DNA of 64,000 nt from an uncultured bacterium (GCA_905214715.1 CAJMMT010000005.1:62001-126000), one strand, 5' to 3'. Counted from the stretch's first letter, positions 1 to 8,665 are shown. A program made the numbers and translations. The notes: a model not told the origin generated them from the sequence alone.

Positions 1-35
1 AATGCGTGGCGTATCTCGCCTCTCTCTTCTCTTTC

Positions 36-63
36 ATACTAAATTCACTCGCAAATTTAGTAT
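36..63 (+). terminator. hairpin before the ABC exporter gene
   Basis: Perfect 10-bp arms (ATACTAAATT at 36-45, AATTTAGTAT at 54-63) enclose an 8-nt loop. It probably ends transcription of a gene lying left of the window. There is no strong T-run after it, so the terminator role is an inference. Confidence 0.4.
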
Positions 64-102
64 AATTAAAGAGAGAATCAGCCATATTAGATGGAAAATA
101 TA

Positions 103-110
103 TAACTTTG
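103..110 (+). promoter_or_regulatory. -7 element of the ABC exporter operon
   Basis: TAACTTTG fits the Bacteroidota -7 consensus TAnnTTTG. No TTG is seen at the usual distance upstream. Because this element overlaps the first possible ATG (108), translation must start further down, which supports the ATG at 135. Confidence 0.5.
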
Positions 111-134
111 TATCTTCGGATTCAAGCCAAAGAT

Positions 135-1994
135 ATGAAAGACTTTTTCCTTTTTATAAAAAGATTCGCGGCTCCCTACAAGTGGACTCTTGTGTTGAGC
201 CTTACCTTGAACATCTTCTCGGCGATAATGACCCTCTTCTCTTTCATGTTCATTATCCCGATTCTGGAAGTGCTTTTCGGTATCTCCACCAAGACCTATA
301 CTTATATTCCTCTTGAGGGACACCCCATGAAAGAGTGGTGGGATATCTGCGTCAATAACTTCTACTGTTATATTACCGAAACATCACAGAATATCAGTCC
401 TGCCGCAACTTTAGGTATTCTTGGCCTGATACTGGTGTTCATGACCATGCTTAAGGTCGGCACCTCTTATTTCAGCGAATATTTCACGATACCTATGCGC
501 AACGGGGTTACACGCGACATCCGTAACGCCATGTACGAAAAAGTACTGTCGCTACCTATCGGATTTTTCACCGTCGAGCGCAAAGGAGACATCATGGCCC
601 GTATAACCGGCGATGTAGGCGAGGTCGAGAACTCGGCCCTCTCGTCTATTTATGCAGTGTTCAAATATCCGGTGCTCATTATCTTCTATCTTGTGGCAAT
701 GATTATTATCAGCTGGCAGATGACAATCTTTGTGCTTGTGGTGCTCCCGATCATGGGATACATAATGGGCCGCATCGGTAAAAAGCTTAAAGCGCAGTCT
801 CTTGAAGTACAGCAAACAGTAGGCGAGATGCTGAGCACTACCGAAGAGACTCTCGGCGGTCTGCGTATAGTGAAGGCCTATAATGCCGAAGACCAGATGA
901 ACCGCAGATATCAGAGCGAAACAGGACGGCTGCTGCGCTACGCCACAAGAATGTCGCGCCGCCAGGCGCTCGCCCATCCGGTCAGCGAACTGCTCGGGAC
1001 AATGGCTATAGCGCTCGTGCTCTGGTTTGGCGGCAACCTGATTCTTCAGGGCGATTCCTCTCTCGACCCGGCCAGATTCATATACTACCTCGTTATATTC
1101 TACTCTCTCATTAACCCGGCGAAAGAACTCACAAAAACCGGTTATACTGTTCAGCGAGGTATGGCGTCGCTTCAACGTATCGACAAGATCATGAGTGCCG
1201 AGAATCCTATTCAGGATCCCGCCAATCCTATACCCGCTCCGGATGTCAATAACGTAAAAGGCAGCATTCGTTTCAAGGATGTCTCCTTCTCCTACAACAA
1301 AGACAAGCTGGTGCTCAAACATGTGTCACTTGAAGTTCCGGAAGGAAAGACCGTCGCAATCGTCGGTCAGTCTGGCTCCGGTAAAACTACGCTCGTCGAC
1401 ATGATCCCGCGTTTCTGGGATGCACAGGAAGGAACCGTGGAAGTAAACGGACACGATGTAAAGGAATATCGTGTACACGACCTACGCTCTCTGATGGGAA
1501 ACGTCAATCAGGAGGCGATTCTCTTCAATGATTCTTTCTTCAATAACATAGCCTTCGGGGCTCCAAACGCCACGAAAGAGCAGGTTATCGCAGCTGCCAA
1601 AATAGCCAACGCCCACGATTTCATAATGGAGACGGAACAAGGATACGACACAAAGGTGGGAGACCGCGGATGCCGTCTTTCCGGCGGACAGCGCCAACGT
1701 ATCAGTATAGCTCGCTCTATCCTAAAGAATCCGCCGGTGCTTATCCTCGACGAGGCTACATCCGCTCTCGACACCGAAAACGAACGCGTGGTACAGGAGG
1801 CTCTCGATCGCCTCATGAAAGACCGTACTACGATCGTAATAGCCCACCGTCTGTCTACAATCAAGAATGCCGACAAGATTTGCGTAATGCACAACGGCGA
1901 GATTGTGGAAGAAGGTACCCACGAACAATTAATGGCCCTCAACGGTTATTACCACCGTCTGGTAAGCATGCAGAACATGGGCGATACAAAATAA
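135..1994 (+). CDS. ABC exporter, fused permease and ATPase (MsbA-like)
   Basis: A 619-aa half-transporter: an ABC_membrane type-1 domain of about six transmembrane helices (residues ~1-330) followed by a nucleotide-binding domain. Walker A GQSGSGKTT lies near residue 410, the signature LSGGQRQRISIARS near 514, Walker B VLILDEAT near 535 and the H-loop IAHRLST near 570. Such proteins dimerise in the inner membrane and use ATP to export lipids or other hydrophobic compounds. MsbA-like lipid A flipping is possible, but the substrate cannot be read from the sequence. The ATG at 135 is chosen over 108 because 108 sits inside the -7 element. Two small membrane-protein genes follow closely and probably share its mRNA. 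Confidence 0.93.
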   Translation: MKDFFLFIKRFAAPYKWTLVLSLTLNIFSAIMTLFSFMFIIPILEVLFGISTKTYTYIPLEGHPMKEWWDICVNNFYCYITETSQNISPAATLGILGLILVFMTMLKVGTSYFSEYFTIPMRNGVTRDIRNAMYEKVLSLPIGFFTVERKGDIMARITGDVGEVENSALSSIYAVFKYPVLIIFYLVAMIIISWQMTIFVLVVLPIMGYIMGRIGKKLKAQSLEVQQTVGEMLSTTEETLGGLRIVKAYNAEDQMNRRYQSETGRLLRYATRMSRRQALAHPVSELLGTMAIALVLWFGGNLILQGDSSLDPARFIYYLVIFYSLINPAKELTKTGYTVQRGMASLQRIDKIMSAENPIQDPANPIPAPDVNNVKGSIRFKDVSFSYNKDKLVLKHVSLEVPEGKTVAIVGQSGSGKTTLVDMIPRFWDAQEGTVEVNGHDVKEYRVHDLRSLMGNVNQEAILFNDSFFNNIAFGAPNATKEQVIAAAKIANAHDFIMETEQGYDTKVGDRGCRLSGGQRQRISIARSILKNPPVLILDEATSALDTENERVVQEALDRLMKDRTTIVIAHRLSTIKNADKICVMHNGEIVEEGTHEQLMALNGYYHRLVSMQNMGDTK

Positions 1995-2002
1995 TTGATA
2001 TT

Positions 2003-2470
2003 ATGTCTGAAGAAAACAAAATACCGGATAACGACACTCGGAATGCCGACCGTCAGTGGGCCGATAAACTCGGGGTGCCATATAATGGCGACAAACCCGG
2101 AGTGCCTCCTCCAGTACCTCCCAGGTATCCCAACAATCCCACACCCCCTCCGACACCTGTTCCCCCCGGAACTCCCGACTATAGGAACAAACCCATATTT
2201 CCGGAACTGAACCGCGAACCGGAACTGGAAGAAAAACGGCCGCCGACATTTATGATATGGAGCGTTATCTGCACCCTGCTATGCTGTTTCATACCCGGAA
2301 TTCTGGCTATCTTCTTTTCTTCTCAGGTAAGCAGCCGTTTTTATGCCGGAGATTATGAAGGTGCCCGGAAAGCTTCGCGCCGGGCCGAGATCTGGATTAT
2401 CGTCTCTTTCGTGCTCGGCCTTATAACCAATACGATTTACATTCCGGTAATGCTGTTTGGAGGTGTCTGA
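2003..2470 (+). CDS. CD225/dispanin-family membrane protein
   Basis: A 155-aa protein. The N-terminal ~75 residues are very rich in proline and look disordered. The C-terminal half has two hydrophobic segments: one with a CC pair (TLLCCFIPGILAIFFS), then a short loop with SSQV and the GDYEGARKASRRAEIW stretch typical of the CD225/dispanin (IFITM-like) fold, then a second membrane helix. In bacteria this family has no settled enzymatic role. The start ATG lies 8 bp after the ABC exporter stop, and the next gene overlaps its end, so the three are likely one operon. Confidence 0.85.
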   Translation: MSEENKIPDNDTRNADRQWADKLGVPYNGDKPGVPPPVPPRYPNNPTPPPTPVPPGTPDYRNKPIFPELNREPELEEKRPPTFMIWSVICTLLCCFIPGILAIFFSSQVSSRFYAGDYEGARKASRRAEIWIIVSFVLGLITNTIYIPVMLFGGV

Positions 2471-2840
2471 TTTCAGCAATCGAACTAAACACATAATCTG
2501 GATTTCTGCCGGATGTATGGCGTTGCTACTCGGGATATTCTACTGGTTCGCCGACCCGGCTGTCTCTCGGTTCATGCCCAAATGTCTATGGCATACCCTC
2601 ACCGGCCTCGATTGTCCGGGATGCGGAGCCCAGAGAATGATCCACGCACTTCTACATGCCGACCTCAAGGGGGCTTGGAACGCTAACCCTATGTTGTTAT
2701 GTATGCTTCCTATTATAGCTATCGGCATATGGGGAGACCTTAAACCCGGCTGGGCAAGACGCTTCTTCTATCACCCGGCTACACTATGGTCTATATCCAC
2801 AGCTATAGTTATGTGGGGAATCTTACGAAATATTTTCTGA
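2457..2840 (+). CDS. DUF2752 membrane protein
   Basis: About 127 aa with a hydrophobic N-terminal helix, the family hallmark CPGCGAQR (near residue 53), the region HALLHADLKGAWNANPM, and further hydrophobic segments. This matches DUF2752, a small inner-membrane family of unknown function often found beside CD225 proteins. No ATG is available at the front: the reading starts with TTG at 2457 or GTG at 2463, both inside the end of the previous gene, so translation is probably coupled. The exact start is uncertain. Confidence 0.82.
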   Translation: MEVSDFSNRTKHIIWISAGCMALLLGIFYWFADPAVSRFMPKCLWHTLTGLDCPGCGAQRMIHALLHADLKGAWNANPMLLCMLPIIAIGIWGDLKPGWARRFFYHPATLWSISTAIVMWGILRNIF

Positions 2841-2855
2841 GATTTGCTCTGATTT

Positions 2856-2886
2856 TTGCATGAGATAAAATTTATAATTATCTTTG
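2856..2886 (+). promoter_or_regulatory. promoter of tRNA-Gln
   Basis: TTG at 2856-2858, a 20-bp spacer and TATCTTTG at 2879-2886 match the Bacteroidota sigma factor consensus exactly. Transcription should start about 40 bp before the mature tRNA. Confidence 0.7.
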
Positions 2887-2930
2887 CACTCAAGGATGCC
2901 AGTGGTTCCTTTCCGTTGCATCCTGATGAT

Positions 2931-3001
2931 TGTCTTATGGTGTAATGGTAGCACTGCAGTTTTTGGTTCTGCCTGTCCAGGTTCGAATCCTGGTAAGACA
3001 A
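2931..3001 (+). tRNA. tRNA-Gln (anticodon TTG)
   Basis: The acceptor strand TGTCTTA (2931-2937) pairs with TAAGACA (2994-3000), followed by discriminator A. The T-arm GTTCGAATCC is canonical. The anticodon loop TTTTGGT reads TTG, so glutamine. The last anticodon-stem pair is a T-T mismatch. The CCA end is not encoded. It has its own promoter and terminator, so it is a single-gene unit. Confidence 0.93.
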
Positions 3002-3005
3002 CAGA

Positions 3006-3040
3006 AAGTCCGGAATTACAATTGTAATTCCGGACTTTTT
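3006..3040 (+). terminator. rho-independent terminator after tRNA-Gln
   Basis: A perfect palindromic stem (AAGTCCGGAATTACAA paired with its complement) is followed by a T-run. The T-run sits on the plus-strand side, so it serves the tRNA; it may also block read-through from nadK on the other strand. Confidence 0.8.
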
Positions 3041-3065
3041 ATTTATCCGATAGTTCTAATCCGGC

Positions 3066-3875
3066 TTACCGCTGCGCCCAATGCAATTTTTGCCTAAGCG
3101 TACCGAAAAAATCGGCTCCCGGACGTAAAAGCACCTTTAATGTGAACGGTGCGCGTAGAACCTTTATCTCTCCCGGCGTGGCAAGCGAAAAGCTGAACCC
3201 GTCAAGACTTACCCTGCATCGGCCCGCACGCGACCGTGGCAACAACAACATCTCGCTATCGGCCGATGTTACCATAGGACGGAGTGTGAGTGTATGCGGA
3301 GCCACAGGAACCAACAGCATACATGACAATTTCGGATCAACCAACGGGCCACCTGCCGCAAGCGAGTAGGCCGTAGAACCGGTAGGAGTGGCTATCAAAA
3401 GTCCATCGGAAAGATAGTCGGCCACAAGTTTATCACCATTATAAACCTCCGTCTCAAGCATCGATGATGTATCTTCCTTAAGAACCGCGACTTCATTCAA
3501 TGCATATGGCCAAAAACCTGACGGTATACCGGCGCACTCGAACTTCAGAATCATCCGCTCCTCTACGCGCAATCTTCCCTTGATTATATCTTCGGCAAGA
3601 CGCGGTGCCTCGTCGAGACCGTATTGGGTTAGAAAGCCAAGATGCCCGGCATTGACTCCTGTCACAGGTATTCCACGCTGGGCCATCTGGCGCGCCATAC
3701 GCAAGAAAGTACCGTCTCCGCCGACACTTACCGCTATATCCGGATTAGATTCGCATTCTTCCCCCGCATTATAGACATCCAGCGAAAAGCCGGCCTCCGA
3801 AAGATAAAGGATAAACCTTTCTATCTCTACTCCTTCTACCGAAGGACGGTCTGTTATAAAAAGCGCTAACTTCAT
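3066..3875 (-). CDS. nadK: NAD kinase
   Basis: A 269-aa protein that phosphorylates NAD to NADP in the cytoplasm. It carries the catalytic GGDGTFLRMA motif (residues 52-61), the NAGHLGFLT strand, the NE motif in ALNEVAVLKED and the glycine-rich DGLLIATPTGSTAYSLAAGGP region. Length is normal for the family. It lies 29 bp after a CBS/ACT protein on the same strand, and this pair next to pdxJ is a common Bacteroidota neighbourhood. It is probably cotranscribed with that upstream gene. Confidence 0.95.
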   Translation of the reverse strand: MKLALFITDRPSVEGVEIERFILYLSEAGFSLDVYNAGEECESNPDIAVSVGGDGTFLRMARQMAQRGIPVTGVNAGHLGFLTQYGLDEAPRLAEDIIKGRLRVEERMILKFECAGIPSGFWPYALNEVAVLKEDTSSMLETEVYNGDKLVADYLSDGLLIATPTGSTAYSLAAGGPLVDPKLSCMLLVPVAPHTLTLRPMVTSADSEMLLLPRSRAGRCRVSLDGFSFSLATPGEIKVLRAPFTLKVLLRPGADFFGTLRQKLHWAQR

Positions 3876-3904
3876 GGTGGCCGTTACTTTTCTATGGTTT
3901 AACC

Positions 3905-4426
3905 TTATACATTCAGATAAGTCTGAAGTGCCAACAGACGCTGCGCCGCCGTTTCCGCATCTGCATAATGACGCGCATAGACATCTGTCACTTCAAAGCC
4001 ATAACGCTCAAGAGAGTGGACCGCCATGGTAGGATCATCACATCTCACTCTTATCGAAACGGCTGTAAGCCCTTCCGACGTGCTTCCGCTCCAAAGGTCA
4101 AGCAAATGGAAACCTACATCCTCCACAGCCATGGCTATGCGTGAAGCTGAATAGTCAGCCGGCGCACACCTGAGCGATATGATAGCACAGTCATCGCGAC
4201 GCGAATATTCTTTCGCAAGCCCTTCGAGAAGCAATGTCTCTGTCAGAAGTCCAAGCTCACGCCCTTCTTCCGATACCGAAAGAGTATGGCTCGGGGACTC
4301 CAGCAAACGAGGAAGAAGTTCCACTACCGGCATGTCGGCGCTTACTTTTGGCACTCCGGATGAATTCCGGTCTCCCTTATCGGTAACCTGATTGTTTCTG
4401 TATATTATGTTTTTGGCTGTATTCAT
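3905..4426 (-). CDS. CBS-remnant / ACT-like protein
   Basis: 173 aa from the chosen ATG; an in-frame ATG 20 codons upstream (4486) is also possible. The C-terminal ~95 residues (from ISLRCAPADYSASRIA to ALQTYLNV) look like the ACT-like tail of the Bacteroidota proteins that sit between nadK and pdxJ. The usual two N-terminal CBS repeats are shortened here to about one, degenerate one (VVELLPRLLESPSHTLSVSEEG). Full-length relatives are about 220 aa, so this copy appears to have lost part of its nucleotide-binding module. It may sense a small ligand; its role is not known. Confidence 0.7.
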   Translation of the reverse strand: MNTAKNIIYRNNQVTDKGDRNSSGVPKVSADMPVVELLPRLLESPSHTLSVSEEGRELGLLTETLLLEGLAKEYSRRDDCAIISLRCAPADYSASRIAMAVEDVGFHLLDLWSGSTSEGLTAVSIRVRCDDPTMAVHSLERYGFEVTDVYARHYADAETAAQRLLALQTYLNV

Positions 4427-4450
4427 AAGGCAAGAGGGGAGTATTCCGTT

Positions 4451-4480
4451 TTGTTTCCAATGAAAATTTCTATAATTTTG
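4451..4480 (+). promoter_or_regulatory. promoter for the pdxJ operon
   Basis: TTG (4451-4453), 19 bp, TAATTTTG (4473-4480). It implies a leader of about 170 nt before pdxJ. It lies just upstream of the likely start of the opposite-strand CBS/ACT gene. Confidence 0.5.
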
Positions 4481-4549
4481 CGTCATTGGAAAAATTCGTT
4501 TCGTCGCCGTACCGACTCATTCTTTTTATGAAGACGTTTCGGCAGACTT

Positions 4550-4582
4550 CAAAGATACAAAATCCGTGCCGATTTTTTCCAA
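4550..4582 (-). promoter_or_regulatory. promoter for the CBS/ACT-nadK transcript
   Basis: On the minus strand TATCTTTG (4557-4550) follows a TTG (4582-4580) at 22 bp, one more than the usual spacing. The two divergent transcripts of this intergenic region would overlap at their 5' ends. Confidence 0.4.
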
Positions 4583-4655
4583 TAGCTACATGCTGTTTCT
4601 ATTTTTTTGACTATTTTAAAGAAAAACAACCCTGTTGTACCTATAGTTCTTAATA

Positions 4656-5369
4656 ATGACACGCCTCAGTGTAAACATAAACAAGATAGCCACTCTGCGC
4701 AACGCCCGTGGCGAGAACCGGCCTGATGTCATCGCTTTCGCACTCGATTGCGAAAAATTCGGAGCCCAGGGAATAACCGTGCATCCTCGCCCCGACGAGA
4801 GGCACATCAAACGCTCCGATGTGACAGAGCTGAAAAAAGTACTCACAGAAGAGTTCAATATCGAGGGATATCCATCCCCTGATTTTTTAGATCTCGTAAT
4901 CAAGACCTCTCCGGCTCAGGTTACATTGGTCCCCGACGCTCCCGATGCCATTACCTCTTCTTCCGGTTGGGACGTGATTGCAAACGAAGAGTTCCTCCGC
5001 CCTATAATAGCGCGTCTACGCCAGGCTGGTATAAGAAGTTCTATTTTTGTAAACGCCGATCCAATTCAAGTAGCCAAAGCTGCTGCAATCGGAGCCGACC
5101 GTGTGGAACTTTATACAAAACCATATGCCGACCGATACCCCGAAGACCCCGACGAGGCTGTCAAACCGTTTATCGAGGCTTCGATCGAAGCGAAACGACG
5201 TGGAATAGGGTTGAATGCAGGTCACGATCTGAACCTCGACAACCTCGCTTTCTTCAAAAAATCTCTACCTCTGCTCGATGAAGTCAGCATAGGCCACGCC
5301 ATTGTCTGCGATGCCTTGTACCTCGGCATTGAAAAGACTATTGCCGAATACCGAAACCGTCTGAAATAA
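4656..5369 (+). CDS. pdxJ: pyridoxine 5'-phosphate synthase
   Basis: A 237-aa TIM-barrel enzyme that condenses 1-deoxy-xylulose 5-phosphate with 3-amino-2-oxopropyl phosphate in vitamin B6 synthesis. The start MTRLSVNINKIATLRNARG is typical, and ITVHPRPDERHI, the ..EGYPSPDF.. region, TLVPDAP and the C-terminal GHDLNLDNL and VSIGHAIVCDAL blocks all match. It heads a run with exbB, exbD and a tonB-like gene (20 bp to the next start), a gene order known in Bacteroidota. Confidence 0.96.
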   Translation: MTRLSVNINKIATLRNARGENRPDVIAFALDCEKFGAQGITVHPRPDERHIKRSDVTELKKVLTEEFNIEGYPSPDFLDLVIKTSPAQVTLVPDAPDAITSSSGWDVIANEEFLRPIIARLRQAGIRSSIFVNADPIQVAKAAAIGADRVELYTKPYADRYPEDPDEAVKPFIEASIEAKRRGIGLNAGHDLNLDNLAFFKKSLPLLDEVSIGHAIVCDALYLGIEKTIAEYRNRLK

Positions 5370-5389
5370 TAACCGGCTTTCCCGCCATA

Positions 5390-6025
5390 ATGATTTATAA
5401 AATGGACTCCCTTTCTTTCTGGTCGTTGGTTATAGACGGCGGCTATATAATGATTCCCCTCGCCCTTCTGCTGTTGGTCAGCATATATATATTTGCCGAA
5501 CGCTGCATAGTTATCCGCAGGGCTTCTAAAGACGACGATACGTTCATGAAGCGCATACGGGACTATATACACGAAGGCGATATGGAAAGCGCCGAAAACC
5601 TTTGCCGTAAATCAGATACTCCTTATGGCCGTCTGATTCTTAAAGGCATATCCCGTATCGGCCGACCGATGTCTGATGTTCTCGTGGCTATAGAAAACAC
5701 CGGTAACCTTGAGGTTTCCAAACTCGGCAAGGGTCTTACCTGGCTCTCAACAACTGCCGCGGGTGCCCCTATGCTCGGATTCCTCGGCACTGTTGCAGGT
5801 ATGATAGAAGCCTTCTTTGCCATGACAAAAGCCGGGACTGGTGCAAATATAGCCGTGCTAAGCTCCGGAATATACCAGGCCCTCGTTACTACCGTAGCCG
5901 GTCTGGTGGTTGGTATCCTCGCTCTCTTCGCATACAACTACCTTGTATCGAGACTTAACCGTGTCATGAACGACCTTGAAGCCAAGACAATGGATTTCAT
6001 GGACCTTCTGAACGAACCTTCATAA
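5390..6025 (+). CDS. exbB: MotA/TolQ/ExbB proton channel protein
   Basis: A 211-aa inner-membrane protein with one N-terminal helix and two more near residues 115-190. The channel-forming segment GAPMLGFLGTVAGMIEAFFAM is the family signature. With ExbD it forms the proton-driven motor that powers TonB or Tol proteins. The exbD gene starts 10 bp after its stop. ExbB and TolQ are hard to tell apart by sequence; the following TonB-like protein favours ExbB. Confidence 0.9.
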   Translation: MIYKMDSLSFWSLVIDGGYIMIPLALLLLVSIYIFAERCIVIRRASKDDDTFMKRIRDYIHEGDMESAENLCRKSDTPYGRLILKGISRIGRPMSDVLVAIENTGNLEVSKLGKGLTWLSTTAAGAPMLGFLGTVAGMIEAFFAMTKAGTGANIAVLSSGIYQALVTTVAGLVVGILALFAYNYLVSRLNRVMNDLEAKTMDFMDLLNEPS

Positions 6026-6035
6026 AAACAAGGGT

Positions 6036-6485
6036 ATGGCTCTTAAAAGAAATTTCTCTACCCTCGACACTTTCTCGATGTCATCCATGACAGATGTCAT
6101 CTTCCTGTTATTGATTTTCTTCATGGTCACTTCGACTTTTGTATTTCCGACAGCTATCGATGTGTCTCTGCCGCAAAGTGCCGAACAGACTCAGATCAAG
6201 CCTGTTACCGAAGTATATGTCGATTCTGCCGCGAACCTGTTTCTGGTTACCGACCGCAGAAGCGATGACATCTCACGCTCTCAAGCACGGCCCGTATCGA
6301 AAGATGAACTTACAGCCGCGCTCCTTCTGCTTCAGCAACAAGATTCTACCTCAGCGATAGCCCTGTATGCCGATACAAGGGTTGAATATGGCAAGGTTGT
6401 GGATGTGCTCGACATGGCCGCGAGGAATCATCTGCGTATGGTTCTCGCGACACGCGCCACGCAGTCGGAGGGGCGGCAGCAATGA
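6036..6485 (+). CDS. exbD: ExbD/TolR biopolymer transport protein
   Basis: 149 aa: a short cytoplasmic N-terminus, one membrane helix containing the conserved aspartate (SSMTDVIFLLLIFFMVTSTF), then a periplasmic domain ending in VVDVLDMAARNHLRMVLAT. It is the partner of the preceding ExbB. The last codons overlap the start of the next gene by 4 bp (ATGA), so translation is likely coupled. Confidence 0.92.
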   Translation: MALKRNFSTLDTFSMSSMTDVIFLLLIFFMVTSTFVFPTAIDVSLPQSAEQTQIKPVTEVYVDSAANLFLVTDRRSDDISRSQARPVSKDELTAALLLLQQQDSTSAIALYADTRVEYGKVVDVLDMAARNHLRMVLATRATQSEGRQQ

Positions 6486-7219
6486 GTATTTCCCGTCAGG
6501 ACAAAGACCGGATTATCGCCGGAGCCGTCACCATGTTTGTGGTGGCCCTGCTCCTCGTTATCCTTTTCGTAGGTCGCGTTGGCTGGAACCGCGATGCTCT
6601 CGCGGCCCTTTCCATGCCTGAAAACGGTCAGGAGGAGGTTTTCCTTGAGCCGGAACTTATTCCCGAAGCCGGCGACAACGAAGACCCGCTGGCCGACCAG
6701 CCGGCCGCCCCTGTGGCCGGAGAACCTGAATTGGCCGAATCGGAAAACAGCAAAGTGGCCGATATACAGCCCGAACCGGCAATAGCTCCGCCAAAAGAGA
6801 AAATAGTTACCCAAAAACAAAACTCACCCCTGAAAGAGCCTAAACCCAAGGGGGAAGAGGAAAAGAAAAAGGCAACTTCTGCTGTGGCCGGAAAATTCAA
6901 TCAGCCGAACGGCTTGACCGAAGGTAAATTCGACTCTTCCGGAAGCGGGGGTAATTCGATAGGTGTGTCTGGACATATGAACGGCCGAAACTTCCTTGGT
7001 TGCCCTAAACCTGACGTTACACTGAGCCACAAGACAGTTGTGAAGGTATCGATTACGGTAAATGCCGAAGGTCATGTTACTTCGGCCCAGGCGCAGGGCG
7101 GAGCTTCCGCTGCAATCCGTCGCGCATGCGAGCAGGCGGCACGACAGGCCAGATGGTCTGAAAAACCGGGTGCCGTAAGCACCCGGGGATCAATTACATT
7201 CACTATTACCCCAAGGTAA
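6482..7219 (+). CDS. TonB-like energy transducer
   Basis: 245 aa with a single N-terminal membrane helix (VTMFVVALLLVILFVG), a long proline-, glutamate- and lysine-rich linker to about residue 150, and a small C-terminal domain (VVKVSITVNAEGHVTSAQAQG) resembling the TonB/TolA C-terminal fold. It would span the periplasm and transmit ExbBD-derived energy to outer-membrane receptors. The C-terminus lacks the YP motif of classical TonB, so a TolA-like role is possible. It is the last gene of the pdxJ-exbBD run. Confidence 0.82.
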   Translation: MSISRQDKDRIIAGAVTMFVVALLLVILFVGRVGWNRDALAALSMPENGQEEVFLEPELIPEAGDNEDPLADQPAAPVAGEPELAESENSKVADIQPEPAIAPPKEKIVTQKQNSPLKEPKPKGEEEKKKATSAVAGKFNQPNGLTEGKFDSSGSGGNSIGVSGHMNGRNFLGCPKPDVTLSHKTVVKVSITVNAEGHVTSAQAQGGASAAIRRACEQAARQARWSEKPGAVSTRGSITFTITPR

Positions 7220-7221
7220 TA

Positions 7222-8610
7222 TCACTCTGTTATCTCGCCTATGAGGGTAGCCGAGGTCGCATCTGTTATCCTGACTCTCACAAACTCTCCCCGCTTGACG
7301 TTGCCGCGTGGGAAGACCACCATCTTTCCCTGGGAACTGCGTCCGCAGAAATCGCTCGCGGAACGCTTCGACCTTCCCTCTACCAGAACTTCGAATTCCT
7401 TTCCTATATCACGGCGGTTCGATTCCAACGACAGTTGGTTCTGTAGTTCTATCATGCGGTTCAGCCTATCTATCTTCACCTCCTCAGGCACGTTGTCGCC
7501 CATAGTGCGTGCCGCCAACGTACCGGGCCGCTCGCTGTACTTGAACATGAAAGCGGAATCGAAACCGGCTTCGCGCATCAGCGACAATGTCTGCTGGAAA
7601 TCCTCTTCCGTCTCGTTGTAAAACCCAGTAAACATATCCGTGGTAAGTCCGGCATCCGGAAGTATCCTCCTGATAGCCGCCACACGGTCAAGATACCATG
7701 CCCTGGTATACTTGCGGTTCATGTCGCGCAATACACTGTCGGAACCGCTCTGGACCGGAAGATGTATATGTCGCGCCAGATTCGGGTAACGCGATATGGT
7801 CGTCAATGTCTCATCGCTCATATCCTTCGGATGCGAGGTGGTAAACCGTATACGCATATCGGGCGCGGCCTCGGCCACCATTGCCAGGAGACGCGGGAAA
7901 TCCACACGCTCCTCCTCTTTTCCATCTTCAGGAATCCAGTTATATGAATTTACGTTCTGTCCCAAAAGCGTAGCCTCCTTGAACCCTCTTTCCCTGAGGT
8001 CGCGCAGTTCAGCCAATATGCTCTCCGGCTCGCGCGAACGCTCGCGTCCGCGGGTATAAGGCACAATACAATAGGAACAGAAGTTGTTACATCCTCTCAT
8101 TATCGAGATGAAACCGGATATGCCGTTACCCATACGGTGTGGCAACACATTACGATAGGTCTCCGTAGTGCTGAGCTCTATGTTTATGGCTTTCTCTCCC
8201 TGTTCCGCCGAAGCTACAAGAGACGGAAGATCGAGATAAGCGTCGGGGCCTGCTACCAGATCTACACCGTGATTGTCGATAAGGTCATTCTTAAGCCTCT
8301 CGGCCATACAGCCTATTACCCCTATTATTTGCGGTTTACCTATCGCTGAACGCTTCGAGTTCCAATAATTCAGACGGCCGTAAATCTTCTGCTCGGCATT
8401 GTCGCGTATAGAGCAGGTATTGATCAAAATCGCATCCGGCTCTTCTCCCTCGGAGGCCATATCATAACCCGCCATTTGCATCATAGTCGCAACAACCTCA
8501 GAATCAGCCACATTCATTTGACAACCATAGGTTTCAATGCTCACTTTCTTAGGTTGAGTGCATTTTTTATCGTTATTCGGTAAAAAAACTCCTTTCATTA
8601 TTGCTGTCAT
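7222..8610 (-). CDS. miaB: tRNA-2-methylthio-N6-dimethylallyladenosine synthase
   Basis: A 462-aa radical SAM methylthiotransferase acting on A37 of tRNAs that read UNN codons. Domains: N-terminal UPF0004 with ETYGCQMNVADSE and the other two cluster cysteines (NTCSIRDNAE, GCMAERL), the radical SAM motif GCNNFCSYCIVPYTRGRE in the middle, and a C-terminal TRAM domain. It ends only 2 bp from the convergent tonB-like gene. Its promoter faces that of the CoA-transferase gene. A second ATG four codons in (8598) is possible. Confidence 0.96.
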   Translation of the reverse strand: MTAIMKGVFLPNNDKKCTQPKKVSIETYGCQMNVADSEVVATMMQMAGYDMASEGEEPDAILINTCSIRDNAEQKIYGRLNYWNSKRSAIGKPQIIGVIGCMAERLKNDLIDNHGVDLVAGPDAYLDLPSLVASAEQGEKAINIELSTTETYRNVLPHRMGNGISGFISIMRGCNNFCSYCIVPYTRGRERSREPESILAELRDLRERGFKEATLLGQNVNSYNWIPEDGKEEERVDFPRLLAMVAEAAPDMRIRFTTSHPKDMSDETLTTISRYPNLARHIHLPVQSGSDSVLRDMNRKYTRAWYLDRVAAIRRILPDAGLTTDMFTGFYNETEEDFQQTLSLMREAGFDSAFMFKYSERPGTLAARTMGDNVPEEVKIDRLNRMIELQNQLSLESNRRDIGKEFEVLVEGRSKRSASDFCGRSSQGKMVVFPRGNVKRGEFVRVRITDATSATLIGEITE

Positions 8611-8665
8611 TCAGATAGAATGGTTAAATTTGTGCAAATTTACATCTTAAATCTAATCGTGACAA
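8601..8665. promoter_or_regulatory. overlapping face-to-face promoters of miaB and the CoA-transferase gene
   Basis: Plus strand: TTG (8601-8603), 21 bp, TAAATTTG (8625-8632). Minus strand: TTG (8665-8663), 20 bp, TAAATTTG (8642-8635). The two -7 elements form an 18-bp palindrome at 8625-8642 with only TG between them. The predicted start points lie within or beyond the other promoter's -7 element, so two polymerases could not occupy the site together. Confidence 0.65.

Noticed and set aside
552..1322. A 256-codon minus-strand frame opposite the ABC exporter
   Set aside because: Histidine-rich shadow without domain, lying within a well-conserved transporter gene.
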